Shown here one piece after another: positions 1 through 6,067 of a DNA stretch of 6,067 nt. Location of the stretch: the NCBI GenBank assembly GCA_019090365.1, contig JAHRWC010000007.1, positions 1 to 6,067 of the forward strand, given 5' to 3'. The position numbers and the translations under genes were made by a program. The notes under the pieces were generated by a model. It had not been told where the DNA came from. It saw only the letters and a list, made by a program, of their open reading frames with translations, and searched no databases. This stretch comes from Flavobacteriaceae bacterium (lineage in GTDB: Bacteria > Bacteroidota > Bacteroidia > Flavobacteriales > Flavobacteriaceae). Every line of letters starts with the position of its first letter. Position 1 is the stretch's first letter.

Positions 1-115
1 ATGGACTTTTATTTAATTCTTTAATGCTCTTCTTTCCTAAAAAAAATAACCATCTTATATATAAACCAGCATATTCAGTTATAATTGCAATTATTAAAGA
101 GGCAAAAAAATCCAT
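1..115 (-). CDS. Small membrane protein, 5' part only (runs off the left edge)
   Basis: An ATG at 113-115 on the minus strand opens a frame that stays open for 38 codons to the window edge, so the C-terminus is missing. The readable protein starts MDFFASLIIAIITEYAGLYI and continues RWLFFLGKKSIKELNKSP. Residues 3-25 are strongly hydrophobic apart from E14 and R21, and a lysine-rich stretch follows at 28-36, which suggests one membrane segment with a positively charged cytoplasmic side. The start lies only 2 bases after the stop of the M3 peptidase gene (TAA TT ATG), so it is probably translated by coupling as the last or next gene of the purK-purE-peptidase operon. I do not recognise a named family. 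The aromatic/Gly-x-x-Ile-Arg-Trp pattern reminds me of short uncharacterised membrane proteins of Bacteroidota, but this is recollection only. The function is unknown. Confidence 0.6.
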   Translation of the reverse strand, partial: MDFFASLIIAIITEYAGLYIRWLFFLGKKSIKELNKSP

Positions 116-117
116 AA

Positions 118-2133
118 TTAAATCAACCCGGCTCTTTTTAATAAAGCATCTGGATTAGGTTGTTTTCCTCTAAACTTCACATATAAATCCATAGGATCTT
201 GAGTTCCACCTTGAGAAAGAACAGTATCTTTAAATTTAGTTGCAATTTCCTTATTGAAAATTCCATGTTCTTTAAAGTAAGCAAAGGCATCTGCATCTAG
301 AACTTCTGCCCATTTATAACTATAATATCCTGCCGAGTATCCACCTTGAAAAATATGTGAGAATGCAGTACTCATACAGTTTGATTCAACTTCAGGATAT
401 AATTTAGTATTTGAAAATGCTTCACTTTCAAACGATTTAATGTTTTTTATTTCTGAAGGATCTTGACTGTGCCAAGCCATGTCTAACAATCCAAAACTTA
501 ATTGTCTCATGGTTTTCATACCTTCTTGAAAAGCAGCTGAAGCTTTTATCTTTTCAACCAATTCCATAGGTATTAATTCACCTGTTTCAAAATGAGTTGC
601 AAAAAGCTCAAGTGTTTCTTTTTCATAACACCAATTCTCTAATACTTGACTTGGTAACTCAACAAAATCCCAAAACACACTAGTTCCAGACAAGCCTTTA
701 TAAGTTGTATTTGCCAACATACCATGTAAGGCATGACCAAATTCATGGAATAAAGTAGTTACTTCATTAAACGTAAGTAAAGAAGGCTTACTCTCGGTAG
801 GTTTTGTAAAATTACATACAATTGAAACATGTGGGCGTTCCATGGTTCCATTTTGAACGTATTGAGGTTTGTAAGATGTCATCCATGCACCTCCACGTTT
901 TCCTGCTCTAGGATGAAAATCTGCATAAAAAGTACTCACTAAATCACCTTCGTTGTTTGTAACTCGATATGTTTTTACATCTTCATGATATTTGTCGATA
1001 TCATTTTTTTCTTCGAAATTTAAATCGAATAATTTATTGGCAACTGTAAAAACACCTTGAATTACATTTTCAAGTTTAAAATAAGGTTTCAGCAATTCGT
1101 CATCTAAACTAAAAAGTTTCTGTTTTAATTTTTCTGAATAATATGCACCATCCCATTTTTCAAGATGATCAATTTGATCTAATTCTTTTGCAAATGACTC
1201 TAACTCATTAAATTCATTTAATGCAGCAGGTTTCGCTTTTTCTAATAATTCTTCTGAAAAATCGAATACGTTTTTGGCTGTTTTGGCCATACGTTCTTCT
1301 AAAATGAAATGCGCATGAGAATCGTAGCCTAATAATTCAGCTCTTTGATGACGTAGGTTTACAATCTTTAAAACATTTTCTTGGTTGTCAAATTCATTAT
1401 TTTGAAACGCTTTTGAACCAAAAGCCAATGACATTTTTTTACGTAACTCTCTTGAATCTGCATAGGTTACAAAAGGAACATAACTAGGATAATCTAAGGT
1501 GAAAACCCAACCTTCTTTATTTTTTTCTTTGGCTGTTAAAGCAGCCATTTCTTTAACTCCATCTGGTAAACCAGAAAGATCATTTTCATTAGTAATATGC
1601 ATTTCAAATGCATTGGTTTCAGCCAAGACATTTTCTCCAAAAGTGAGTTTTAGTTTTGAAAGTTCAGTGTCTATTTTTCGTAAGGTTTCTTTTTTAACTT
1701 CGGAAAGATTGGCGCCGTTTCTTGAAAATCCTTTGTATTGATTGTCTAACAGTGTTTTCTGTTCTTGAGATAAGTCAAGAGTATTTTTTTGATTATAAAC
1801 CTCTTTTACTCTTTGAAACAATACTTCATTTAAAAGAAGATCGTTTTTAAAATCTGAAAGTATAGGAGAAACTTCTTGTGCAATTTTTTGAATTTCATCA
1901 TTGGTTTCGGCGCTATTCAAATTGAAGAATATACTTGTCACACGATCTAGTTGCATGCCAGTATAATCTAATGCTTCTACTGTATTTGAAAAAGAAGGAG
2001 CTTCACTATTATTTGTGATTTTCTCAATTTCTTTATTTGTAAGTGTAATTAGTTCTTTGATTGCATGTAAATAATCGGTATTTCTAATTGCAGAAAACGG
2101 AGCATACTCAAAGCGTGATAATAATGGGTTCAT
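118..2133 (-). CDS. M3-family zinc metallopeptidase (Dcp / oligopeptidase A type)
   Basis: This 671-residue protein is a full-length member of peptidase family M3, close in size to E. coli Dcp and OpdA (both about 680). The zinc site is intact: HEFGH at 463-467 supplies two His ligands and the catalytic Glu464, and E492 in DFVELPSQ (489-496) is the expected third ligand. The conserved substrate-binding segment GGYSAGYYSYKWAE lies at 597-610. The N-terminal part (about 1-250) is the helical region that narrows the cleft and limits substrates to short peptides. The N-terminal stretch with RVTSIFF (64-70) resembles Dcp, while VELPSQ followed by ENW resembles OpdA, so I cannot say whether it is a dipeptidyl carboxypeptidase or an endo-oligopeptidase. 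There is no signal peptide, so it should act in the cytoplasm, finishing the breakdown of peptides released by proteases. It follows purE by 15 bases and is probably co-transcribed. The ATG at 2133 starts at the normal family N-terminus. Confidence 0.95.
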   Translation of the reverse strand: MNPLLSRFEYAPFSAIRNTDYLHAIKELITLTNKEIEKITNNSEAPSFSNTVEALDYTGMQLDRVTSIFFNLNSAETNDEIQKIAQEVSPILSDFKNDLLLNEVLFQRVKEVYNQKNTLDLSQEQKTLLDNQYKGFSRNGANLSEVKKETLRKIDTELSKLKLTFGENVLAETNAFEMHITNENDLSGLPDGVKEMAALTAKEKNKEGWVFTLDYPSYVPFVTYADSRELRKKMSLAFGSKAFQNNEFDNQENVLKIVNLRHQRAELLGYDSHAHFILEERMAKTAKNVFDFSEELLEKAKPAALNEFNELESFAKELDQIDHLEKWDGAYYSEKLKQKLFSLDDELLKPYFKLENVIQGVFTVANKLFDLNFEEKNDIDKYHEDVKTYRVTNNEGDLVSTFYADFHPRAGKRGGAWMTSYKPQYVQNGTMERPHVSIVCNFTKPTESKPSLLTFNEVTTLFHEFGHALHGMLANTTYKGLSGTSVFWDFVELPSQVLENWCYEKETLELFATHFETGELIPMELVEKIKASAAFQEGMKTMRQLSFGLLDMAWHSQDPSEIKNIKSFESEAFSNTKLYPEVESNCMSTAFSHIFQGGYSAGYYSYKWAEVLDADAFAYFKEHGIFNKEIATKFKDTVLSQGGTQDPMDLYVKFRGKQPNPDALLKRAGLI

Positions 2134-2148
2134 TAATTATGTTGTGTA

Positions 2149-2640
2149 TTAATTTTTTTTATTAATGTTTTTAGCGCCTTCAATAACTTTTAGTTTTAAT
2201 CCTTCTTTATAGGCTAAAATTTTATCAAGAACACATTTGTCACTTGATCCAATAATTTGAGCTGCTAGAATACCTGCATTTTTAGCTCCATCAAGCGCAA
2301 CTGTAGCGACAGGAACTCCTCCTGGCATTTGAAGAATAGATAGTACAGAATCCCATCCATCAATCGAATTTCTAGATTTCACTGGAACACCAATTACTGG
2401 TAATGGAGAAAGTGAAGCAATCATTCCAGGTAAGTGAGCAGCACCGCCAGCACCAGCAATTACAACTGAAAAACCTCTTTCGTGAGCATTTTTCCCGTAA
2501 TCAAAAAGTTTTTCAGGAGTACGATGCGCAGATACAATATCCACTTCAACTTCAATATCAAACCCTTTAAGTACATCGATTGCTTCCTGCATCACAGGTA
2601 AATCGCTTGTACTTCCCATAATAATACCAACTTTGCTCAT
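2149..2640 (-). CDS. purE: N5-carboxyaminoimidazole ribonucleotide mutase (PurE, class I)
   Basis: PurE moves the carboxyl group of N5-CAIR to C4, giving CAIR, a step of de novo IMP synthesis. The 163-residue length fits class I PurE (E. coli about 169), which forms octamers in the cytoplasm. Visible family motifs are the nucleotide-binding GSTSD (9-13), SAHRTPEKL (37-45) with the catalytic His39, AGAGGAAHLPG (62-72), PVIGVPV (81-87) and the class I signature QMPGGVPVATVA (104-115). Presence of purK immediately upstream supports the two-enzyme bacterial route (PurK then PurE) rather than the class II, CO2-using enzyme. The start codon is 10 bases after the purK stop, so the two are surely one transcript. 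The C-terminal tail (about 155-163) is Lys/Asn-rich and encoded partly by an A8 run, and it looks non-catalytic. Nothing is missing. Confidence 0.98.
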   Translation of the reverse strand: MSKVGIIMGSTSDLPVMQEAIDVLKGFDIEVEVDIVSAHRTPEKLFDYGKNAHERGFSVVIAGAGGAAHLPGMIASLSPLPVIGVPVKSRNSIDGWDSVLSILQMPGGVPVATVALDGAKNAGILAAQIIGSSDKCVLDKILAYKEGLKLKVIEGAKNINKKN

Positions 2641-2650
2641 AATGTTTTGT

Positions 2651-3808
2651 TTATTTACTAATCACTTTAATTGTTTCTTTTACTTTTTCAGCTATAGAAT
2701 GTGCTTTTTTAATATCCTTATTGACAATAGTTACATGACCCATTTTACGAAAGGGCCTCGTTTCTTTTTTACCATAAATATGTGGAGTCACTCCTTCCAT
2801 TGCTAAGATAGTTTCAATATTTTGATAGACTACATCGCCAGTATGATTTTCATCACCTACGAGATTTACCATGATCCCAGCTAATTTACTATCTGTTTTG
2901 CCTAAAGGTAAATTTAAAATAGCTCTTAAGTGTTGTTCAAATTGATTGGTTAAACTAGCTTCAATACTGTAATGCCCGCTGTTATGGGGCCTTGGAGCAA
3001 CTTCATTTACGATGATTTCATCATCCTTTGTTTGAAACATTTCAACGGCTAATAAACCGACATGTTCGTATGCTTCAGAAACTTTTTCAGCTACATTTCT
3101 AGCTTTTTCAGCTACACTATCATCAATTCTTGCTGGACAGATTACATATTCTACTTGATTGGCTTCTGGATGAAATTCCATTTCAACCACAGGATAAGTT
3201 ATTATTTCACCTTTCGGATTTCTAGCTACTATGACGGCCAATTCATTTTTAAAAGGAATTAAATCTTCACAAATACAAGATTGATCTTTAAGATTATTTA
3301 AGTCGTCTAAATTTCTAATAATGCTAACTCCCATTCCGTCATAACCTCCCATACTACTTTTCCAAACAAACGGTAATGTCATTTCATTAGCATTGATAGC
3401 GTTTTTTATTTCCTGAATCGTATCAAAAACTCTAAATGGTGAAGTCGGGATTTGATGAGTTCTATAAAATTCTTTCTGTATCGATTTATTATTAATACGT
3501 TTTAAAGTTTTTGGAGAAGGATATACTGTAATTCCTTCCTTTTCTAATTGCTCTAATGCTTCAATATTAACATTCTCAATTTCGAACGTAAGTACATCCA
3601 CTTTTTTTCCGAAGGAATACACCGTATCAAAATCCATTAAATCACCTTGAGTGAAACCATTACAGGCTATTTTACAAGGTGCTTCTGCACTTGGATCTAA
3701 CACATGCGTTTTGATATCGAATTTTCTAGTTTCATACAAAAGCATCTTGCCTAATTGTCCACCGCCAAGGATGCCTAATGTAAAATCTGAAGAGAAATAA
3801 TGCGTCAT
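2651..3808 (-). CDS. purK: N5-carboxyaminoimidazole ribonucleotide synthase (PurK)
   Basis: PurK is an ATP-grasp ligase that joins bicarbonate to AIR with ATP, giving N5-CAIR for PurE. Counting from the chosen Met, the protein has 385 residues. Motifs seen are LGILGGGQLGKML (11-23, N-terminal Rossmann-like domain), the ATP-grasp glycine loop GGYDGMG (154-160), the metal/ATP-binding NEVAPRPHNSGHYSIEAS (268-285), and RKMGHVT (354-360) near the C-terminus. The frame is open to an ATG at 3841, which would add 11 residues (MIYFCASYIQF). I prefer the ATG at 3806-3808 because the glycine motif then falls at the usual distance from the N-terminus, and because the promoter box TATTTTTG at 3828-3835 lies inside the longer version, so the far ATG would not be on the mRNA. 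It is the first gene of the leftward operon and is divergent from hpt-adk. All catalytic motifs look intact. Confidence 0.96.
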   Translation of the reverse strand: MTHYFSSDFTLGILGGGQLGKMLLYETRKFDIKTHVLDPSAEAPCKIACNGFTQGDLMDFDTVYSFGKKVDVLTFEIENVNIEALEQLEKEGITVYPSPKTLKRINNKSIQKEFYRTHQIPTSPFRVFDTIQEIKNAINANEMTLPFVWKSSMGGYDGMGVSIIRNLDDLNNLKDQSCICEDLIPFKNELAVIVARNPKGEIITYPVVEMEFHPEANQVEYVICPARIDDSVAEKARNVAEKVSEAYEHVGLLAVEMFQTKDDEIIVNEVAPRPHNSGHYSIEASLTNQFEQHLRAILNLPLGKTDSKLAGIMVNLVGDENHTGDVVYQNIETILAMEGVTPHIYGKKETRPFRKMGHVTIVNKDIKKAHSIAEKVKETIKVISK

Positions 3809-3827
3809 AAATTGAATATATGAAGCA

Positions 3828-3858
3828 CAAAAATAAATCATTATAATCGAATAGCGAA
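3828..3858 (-). promoter_or_regulatory. Predicted Bacteroidota promoter for the purK-purE operon
   Basis: On the minus strand, TATTTTTG at 3835-3828 matches the Bacteroidota -7 consensus TAnnTTTG exactly. Nineteen bases upstream, TTCG (3858-3855) is a three-of-four match to the -33 box TTTG, at the normal spacing. Transcription would start a few bases downstream, leaving a leader of only about 10-16 bases before the purK ATG at 3808. This is a consensus match, not a measured start site. Confidence 0.55.
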
Positions 3859-3864
3859 GACATC

Positions 3865-3894
3865 GTTAAATAATAAGTTAATCCGTATCTTTGC
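3865..3894 (+). promoter_or_regulatory. Predicted Bacteroidota promoter for hpt-adk (and obg)
   Basis: TATCTTTGC at 3886-3894 fits the Bacteroidota -7 consensus TAnnTTTG exactly and sits 24 bases before the hpt-adk ATG, so the leader would be short (about 15-20 bases). The -33 region is poor: GTTAA around 3865-3869 is the best I can see at the right distance. A weak -33 with a strong -7 box could mean dependence on an activator, or simply loose -33 conservation. The box overlaps the left arm of the inverted repeat at 3882-3910. Confidence 0.6.
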
Positions 3895-3910
3895 ACCTTT
3901 AAAATACGGA
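3882..3910. repeat. 7-bp inverted repeat over the hpt-adk promoter, possible operator
   Basis: TCCGTAT (3882-3888) and ATACGGA (3904-3910) are perfect reverse complements, separated by 15 bases, with arm centres 22 bp (about two helical turns) apart. The left arm overlaps the first bases of the -7 box and the right arm lies at about the predicted transcription start. Because only the right arm would be in the mRNA, a DNA operator for a dimeric regulator fits better than an RNA hairpin. A 7-bp match could also be chance. No regulator is encoded in the window. Confidence 0.35.
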
Positions 3911-3918
3911 ACGTCAGA

Positions 3919-5025
3919 ATGATTAAATTACACGACTTATTTTTTGAAAACTATATTTCAGAAGCTGAAATTAATCAAGCTATCAATGGAGTTTCTGTTC
4001 AAATGAACGAAGATTATAAAGGCAAGAATCCTGTTTTTTTAATTGTGTTGAATGGAGCTTTTTTCTTTGCAGCCGACATCATAAAAAGGTTTGATGGTGA
4101 TTGTGAAATGAGTTTTATTAAAGTTGCTTCTTATGATGGGCTTTCTTCTAGTGGAGAAATCACCACTGTAATGGGCGCCGATCCAGTTTTAAAAGGACGT
4201 TCTGTAGTTATCGTAGAAGATATAGTTGATTCTGGTAATACCATTGAAACAATTATCGAAATATTAGAACAAGAAGGAGTTGCAGATTATAAAATTGCCT
4301 CTTTGTTTTATAAGCCAAAAGCGTATAAAAAGAATTATCCAATCGATTATATCGGTTTAGAAATAGAAAACGATTTTATTGTTGGCTATGGTTTAGATTA
4401 TAATGGATTAGGAAGAAATTTAAGAGAAGTATATAAATTAAAACCAAAAAAAATGAAAAATTTAGTGTTGTTCGGACCTCCAGGAGCAGGAAAAGGTACA
4501 CAAGCAGATGTATTAAAAGAAAAATATAGTTTAATGCATATCTCGACTGGTGATGTATTCCGATATAATATTAAAAATGAAACTGAATTAGGGACTTTAG
4601 CAAAATCGTATATGGATCATGGTGATTTAGTGCCTGATCAAGTAACGATTGATATGTTGAAGGCTGAGGTTGAAAAAAATGCTGATGCAAAAGGATTTAT
4701 TTTTGATGGTTTTCCAAGAACTGAATCTCAAGCAAAAGCTTTAGATGATTTTCTAGCTGAAAAAGGTGAAGGAATCAACGGAATGGTTGCAATAGAAGTA
4801 CCTGAAAATTTACTAGTTGAACGTTTGTTGAAAAGAGGTGAAACTAGTGGAAGATCGGATGATCAAGATGAAAGTAAAATACGTAATCGTTTTAATGAAT
4901 ACGAAACGAAAACTGCTATATTAAAAGATTATTACGCAGATCAAGATAAGTATTACGGAGTAGATGGTGTTGGTTCTATTGAAGAGATTACAGACCGTTT
5001 ATGTGAAGTAATCGATACTTTATAA
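3919..5025 (+). CDS. hpt-adk: Fused hypoxanthine phosphoribosyltransferase - adenylate kinase
   Basis: Two complete enzymes lie in one 368-residue frame. Residues 1-178 are a type I phosphoribosyltransferase of the HPRT kind: LNGAFFF (44-50), flexible loop SYDGLSSSGE (71-80), PRPP loop VVIVEDIVDSGNT (96-108, with E100, D101 and D104), and the purine-site segment DFIVGYGLDY (152-161). It makes IMP (and possibly GMP) from the base and PRPP. Residues 179-368 are a full adenylate kinase (AMP + ATP = 2 ADP): P-loop GPPGAGKGTQ (186-195), AMP-binding STGD (209-212), GFPRT (264-268), and a short LID at about 306-330 with GRSDD. The LID has no zinc-finger cysteines, and the length of 190 residues fits the short bacterial form. 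Stand-alone Adk normally begins at what is M179 here, so no linker separates the domains. Internal initiation at that ATG (4453) could also make Adk alone. Obg follows after 22 bases. Confidence 0.95.
   Translation: MIKLHDLFFENYISEAEINQAINGVSVQMNEDYKGKNPVFLIVLNGAFFFAADIIKRFDGDCEMSFIKVASYDGLSSSGEITTVMGADPVLKGRSVVIVEDIVDSGNTIETIIEILEQEGVADYKIASLFYKPKAYKKNYPIDYIGLEIENDFIVGYGLDYNGLGRNLREVYKLKPKKMKNLVLFGPPGAGKGTQADVLKEKYSLMHISTGDVFRYNIKNETELGTLAKSYMDHGDLVPDQVTIDMLKAEVEKNADAKGFIFDGFPRTESQAKALDDFLAEKGEGINGMVAIEVPENLLVERLLKRGETSGRSDDQDESKIRNRFNEYETKTAILKDYYADQDKYYGVDGVGSIEEITDRLCEVIDTL
4444..4456 (+). other. A8 tract at the hpt/adk junction, candidate slippage or ATGA-overlap site
   Basis: The junction reads CC, then eight A's (4446-4453), then TGA, where the last A with TG forms the Adk start-like ATG (codon 179). 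In the given frame it is CCA AAA AAA ATG AAA, which joins the two domains. With one A fewer it becomes CCA AAA AAA TGA: Hpt would stop after 178 residues, and the stop would overlap the adk start as ATGA, the classical coupled arrangement. The in-frame heptamer A AAA AAA (4446-4452) is a known kind of slippery sequence for both RNA polymerase and ribosome. Whether slippage happens here is inference. A homopolymer sequencing error is another reading. Confidence 0.45.
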
Positions 5026-5047
5026 TATTAAATAAATAAAGAATAAC

Positions 5048-6055
5048 ATGACTGAAGGGAATTTTGTTGATTACGTAAAGTTGCATGTAACTTCCGGAAA
5101 AGGAGGAAGAGGATCTGCGCATTTACGTAGAGAAAAGTATATTCCTAAGGGAGGCCCTGATGGTGGAGATGGTGGTCGTGGAGGTCATATTATTATTCGT
5201 GCTAATAAAAATATGTGGACATTGTTCCACTTAAAACATAAAAGGCATTTTAAATCCACTCATGGTGAAAATGGAAGTAAGCAAACAAGTACAGGTGCCG
5301 ATGGTACCGATGTATTTATCGATGTACCTCTAGGAACCGTTATCCGTGATTCAGAAACTCAAAACATACTTTTTGAAATTACAGAAGATGGAGAAAAAAG
5401 GATTGTTGCACAAGGTGGAAAAGGTGGTTTAGGAAATAATCATTTTAAAAGTTCAACACGCCAAACTCCAAGGTACGCACAACCTGGTTTAGAAGGTGAA
5501 GAAGTTAATATTACGCTTGAATTAAAAGTGTTAGCAGATGTAGGTTTAGTTGGATTCCCGAATGCTGGTAAGTCAACTTTATTATCTGTTATTACTGCTG
5601 CAAAACCTAAAATTGCAGATTACGAGTTTACGACTCTTAAACCGAATTTAGGGATTGTAAAATATCGTGAATTTCAATCCTTTGTGATGGCAGATATTCC
5701 TGGAATTATTGAAGGAGCTGCAGAAGGAAAAGGAATTGGTCATCGTTTTTTACGTCACATTGAACGTAACTCTACCTTATTGTTTTTAATTCCTGCTGAT
5801 GCTGATGATATTAAAAAACAATACGATATTTTGTTGGATGAATTAAGACGTTACAATCCAGAAATGTTGGATAAAGATCGTTTGGTAGCTATCTCCAAAA
5901 GTGATATGCTTGACGAAGAATTACAAGCAGAAATGAAGGAGGAATTAGATAAAGATTTTGACGGAATTCCTTATTTGTTCTTTTCTGCCGTTGCTCAGCA
6001 AGGATTGGTTGAATTAAAAGACCAACTTTGGTTGATGTTGAATAGAGATGTTTAA
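5048..6055 (+). CDS. obg: Obg-family GTPase (ObgE/CgtA)
   Basis: Obg is an essential GTPase that binds the large ribosomal subunit and works in its assembly and in stress or nucleotide sensing. The N-terminal Obg domain (about 1-160) shows the glycine-rich pattern GKGGRGS (17-23), [20 protein letters not shown] (27-46) and GGKGGLGN (123-130). The G domain follows: G1 GFPNAGKST (169-177), switch [12 protein letters not shown] (192-202), G3 DIPG (216-219), G4 SKSD (283-286) and G5 SAVAQQGL (313-320). G4 has Ser where the consensus NKxD has Asn. I believe this is a lineage feature rather than a defect, as the rest is intact. At 335 residues the protein ends just after the G domain, so it lacks the C-terminal OCT domain of Gram-positive Obg (B. 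subtilis about 428) and any long acidic tail. The leader between adk and obg is A/T-rich with no strong Shine-Dalgarno sequence. Obg is probably co-transcribed with hpt-adk. Confidence 0.97.
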   Translation: MTEGNFVDYVKLHVTSGKGGRGSAHLRREKYIPKGGPDGGDGGRGGHIIIRANKNMWTLFHLKHKRHFKSTHGENGSKQTSTGADGTDVFIDVPLGTVIRDSETQNILFEITEDGEKRIVAQGGKGGLGNNHFKSSTRQTPRYAQPGLEGEEVNITLELKVLADVGLVGFPNAGKSTLLSVITAAKPKIADYEFTTLKPNLGIVKYREFQSFVMADIPGIIEGAAEGKGIGHRFLRHIERNSTLLFLIPADADDIKKQYDILLDELRRYNPEMLDKDRLVAISKSDMLDEELQAEMKEELDKDFDGIPYLFFSAVAQQGLVELKDQLWLMLNRDV

Positions 6056-6067
6056 CTTAAATTAGAG

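Noticed and set aside
1..24. Plus-strand ATG at the first base of the window
   Set aside because: The frame stops after seven codons (TAA at 22-24), while the minus strand here carries a better-supported open frame.
1499..1741. 80-codon open frame on the plus strand
   Set aside because: It lies wholly antisense inside the conserved M3 peptidase gene, its product shows no recognisable domain, and there is no promoter or start context. It is a shadow frame.
2153..2160. Second eight-base homopolymer (T8 on the plus strand, A8 in purE)
   Set aside because: It lies in the last codons of the purE tail, where a shift would only alter a few non-conserved residues, and it joins no second domain. It is not comparable to the hpt/adk junction.
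3062..3262. 66-codon open frame on the plus strand
   Set aside because: It is antisense to the conserved ATP-grasp part of purK, with a Phe/Tyr/Ser-rich composition typical of reading AT-rich coding DNA backwards.
4698..4705. TATTTTTG, an exact match to the Bacteroidota -7 box, inside the adk part
   Set aside because: It encodes the conserved residues GFIFDG of adenylate kinase and lies about 340 bases before obg with no evident -33 partner. It is most simply a chance match in AT-rich coding sequence.
5026..5047. Possible terminator or separate promoter between hpt-adk and obg
   Set aside because: The 22 bases are almost pure A/T with no hairpin and no TAnnTTTG box, so co-transcription is the simpler reading.

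Overview
The window is AT-rich (roughly one third G+C by eye). It carries housekeeping genes of a member of the Bacteroidota, most likely a Flavobacteriia-type bacterium. The lineage call rests on three things: Bacteroidota-style promoter boxes (TAnnTTTG) in the single divergent intergenic region, A/T-rich translation starts without strong Shine-Dalgarno sequences, and the protein sequences themselves, including a hypoxanthine phosphoribosyltransferase joined to adenylate kinase. I recall that fusion from Flavobacteriaceae but could not check it here.

Layout. Two gene groups diverge from a control region at about 3809-3918. Leftward (minus strand), in transcription order: purK (2651-3808), purE (2149-2640), an M3-family zinc oligopeptidase (118-2133), and the first 38 codons of a small membrane protein that runs off the left edge (1-115). 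Gaps between them are 10, 15 and 2 bases, so this is very probably one operon. Rightward (plus strand): a fused hpt-adk gene (3919-5025), then obg (5048-6055) after a 22-base gap. No stretch above 300 bases lacks a gene, and I saw no tRNA, rRNA, CRISPR, insertion sequence or clear hairpin terminator. The last 12 bases after obg hold nothing I can identify.

How the genes work together. The theme is purine nucleotides. PurK and PurE carry out the two-step carboxylation of aminoimidazole ribonucleotide in de novo purine synthesis. The Hpt domain salvages hypoxanthine (and probably guanine) with PRPP, the Adk domain interconverts AMP, ADP and ATP, and Obg is a GTPase tied to ribosome assembly and nucleotide status. 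The peptidase and the membrane protein share the leftward operon but have no obvious purine role.

The point most worth a second look is the hpt-adk junction. The two enzymes are joined without a linker at a run of eight A's. One fewer A would give two separate genes with the classical ATGA stop/start overlap. The second is a 7-bp inverted repeat across the hpt-adk promoter, which could be an operator. Most of the window is otherwise ordinary core genome, and I found no defence, mobile or wholly new system in it.
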